DNA of 64,000 nucleotides from CAG-411 sp050875145. GTDB lineage: Bacteria; Bacillota; Clostridia; Lachnospirales; Lachnospiraceae. Each line of letters opens with the position of its first letter. The stretch's first letter is position 1. The stretch spans positions 248,001 to 312,000 of the forward strand of contig JBNMLH010000001.1 of the NCBI GenBank assembly GCA_050875145.1, written 5' to 3'. This document shows, piece after piece, positions 63,864-64,000 of this stretch. The notes beneath the pieces are model-generated. The model was not told where the DNA came from. It searched no databases and saw nothing but the letters and a program-made list of their open reading frames with translations. A program made the position numbers and the translations under genes.

Positions 63864-64000
63864 CTAAGAAACAGAATTATGTTCCTCCTTTTTCATTGAT
63901 TCAATCACATTATCTGTAAACTTTTCTATTTTACATATTTGTTTATCTGTAAGTTTGCCTCCCACTAAACCAAAAGAAGAATGCCCTCGTAATAACATTC
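63864..64000 (-). CDS. Partial gene at the right window edge
   Basis: An open frame running off the edge to a TAG at 63864-63866: RGHSSFGLVGGKLTDKQICK then FTDNVIESMKKEEHNSVS. A C-terminal helix after GGKLTDKQ resembles the end of flavodoxin-like proteins, but this is a guess. The start is outside the window. Confidence 0.4.
   Translation of the reverse strand, partial: MLLRGHSSFGLVGGKLTDKQICKIEKFTDNVIESMKKEEHNSVS

Noticed and set aside
1..64000. CRISPR array
   Set aside because: I looked for regularly spaced direct repeats with unique spacers on both strands and saw none; the only tight tandem repeats lie in the coding region at 18900-19065.

Overview
The window looks like chromosome of a low-GC Firmicute, most likely a Lachnospiraceae-type gut Clostridium. 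The evidence is the AT-rich sequence with strong AGGAGG ribosome sites, the T-box leader, and the set of families present: CdaA/YbbR, MutS2, DUF4317, VanW, PadR with DUF4097, and two MATE pumps. The species cannot be named from sequence alone. Most of the window is ordinary core and niche-adaptation sequence. The last 12 kb is a decaying defence and accessory region.

Layout. 0-4.6 kb (minus strand): a polysaccharide/teichoic-acid type ABC permease, then an operon of two unknown membrane proteins, cdaA and ybbR/cdaR (c-di-AMP synthesis and its regulator). 4.8-9.4 kb (plus): mutS2 preceded by a tiny overlapping leader cistron, then a two-component system. 9.4-22.1 kb (mostly minus): trmL, cheX-like, an aminotransferase overlapping its Lrp regulator, an AIR-synthase-like gene, VanW, a DnaQ-type exonuclease, a B12/radical-SAM protein, an Ig-like secreted repeat protein, and YkgJ-lgt-DUF4190. 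22.3-28.9 kb: DUF4317, SEC-C, a curious MreB-like fragment, cinA, two tandem tRNA-Gly genes, MATE, and a Gph-type phosphatase. 29-31.6 kb: trpBA under a tryptophan-specific (UGG) T-box. 31.6-38.5 kb (mostly plus): PadR/membrane/DUF4097 module, a beta-helix lipoprotein, an HD-GYP-like protein and a cation diffusion facilitator. 38.5-39.7 kb: no intact gene, but decayed minus-strand coding remnants. 39.7-51.9 kb (minus): rlmD, yhaM, a membrane-anchored HtrA-like protein without its catalytic His, a cluster of three perfect DnaA boxes, a siroheme dehydrogenase, YoaK, a lipase-like protein, a TatD-linked radical SAM, pyridoxal kinase, a second MATE, and a split threonine/serine exporter.

52-64 kb: an HNH protein, a low-molecular-weight protein tyrosine phosphatase (LMW-PTP), and an island of about 8.3 kb. 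The island encodes an excisionase-like HTH, a C5-cytosine DNA methyltransferase, a small protein, a GHKL (Hsp90/MORC-like) ATPase, two accessory proteins (one DUF6339-like) and a PD-(D/E)XK nuclease. It resembles the paraMORC class of restriction-modification systems. The nuclease gene is broken by an IS200-type insertion and an in-frame stop, and the IS transposase is itself frameshifted and has lost its catalytic Tyr. The island is flanked by direct repeats of the first 10 codons and ribosome site of the LMW-PTP gene, as expected if it entered by recombination at that 5' end. Next to it lies a truncated Abi-family gene with a structured leader resembling the AbiF RNA motif.

Three families of short inverted-repeat elements are scattered through intergenic spaces between 31 and 54 kb.
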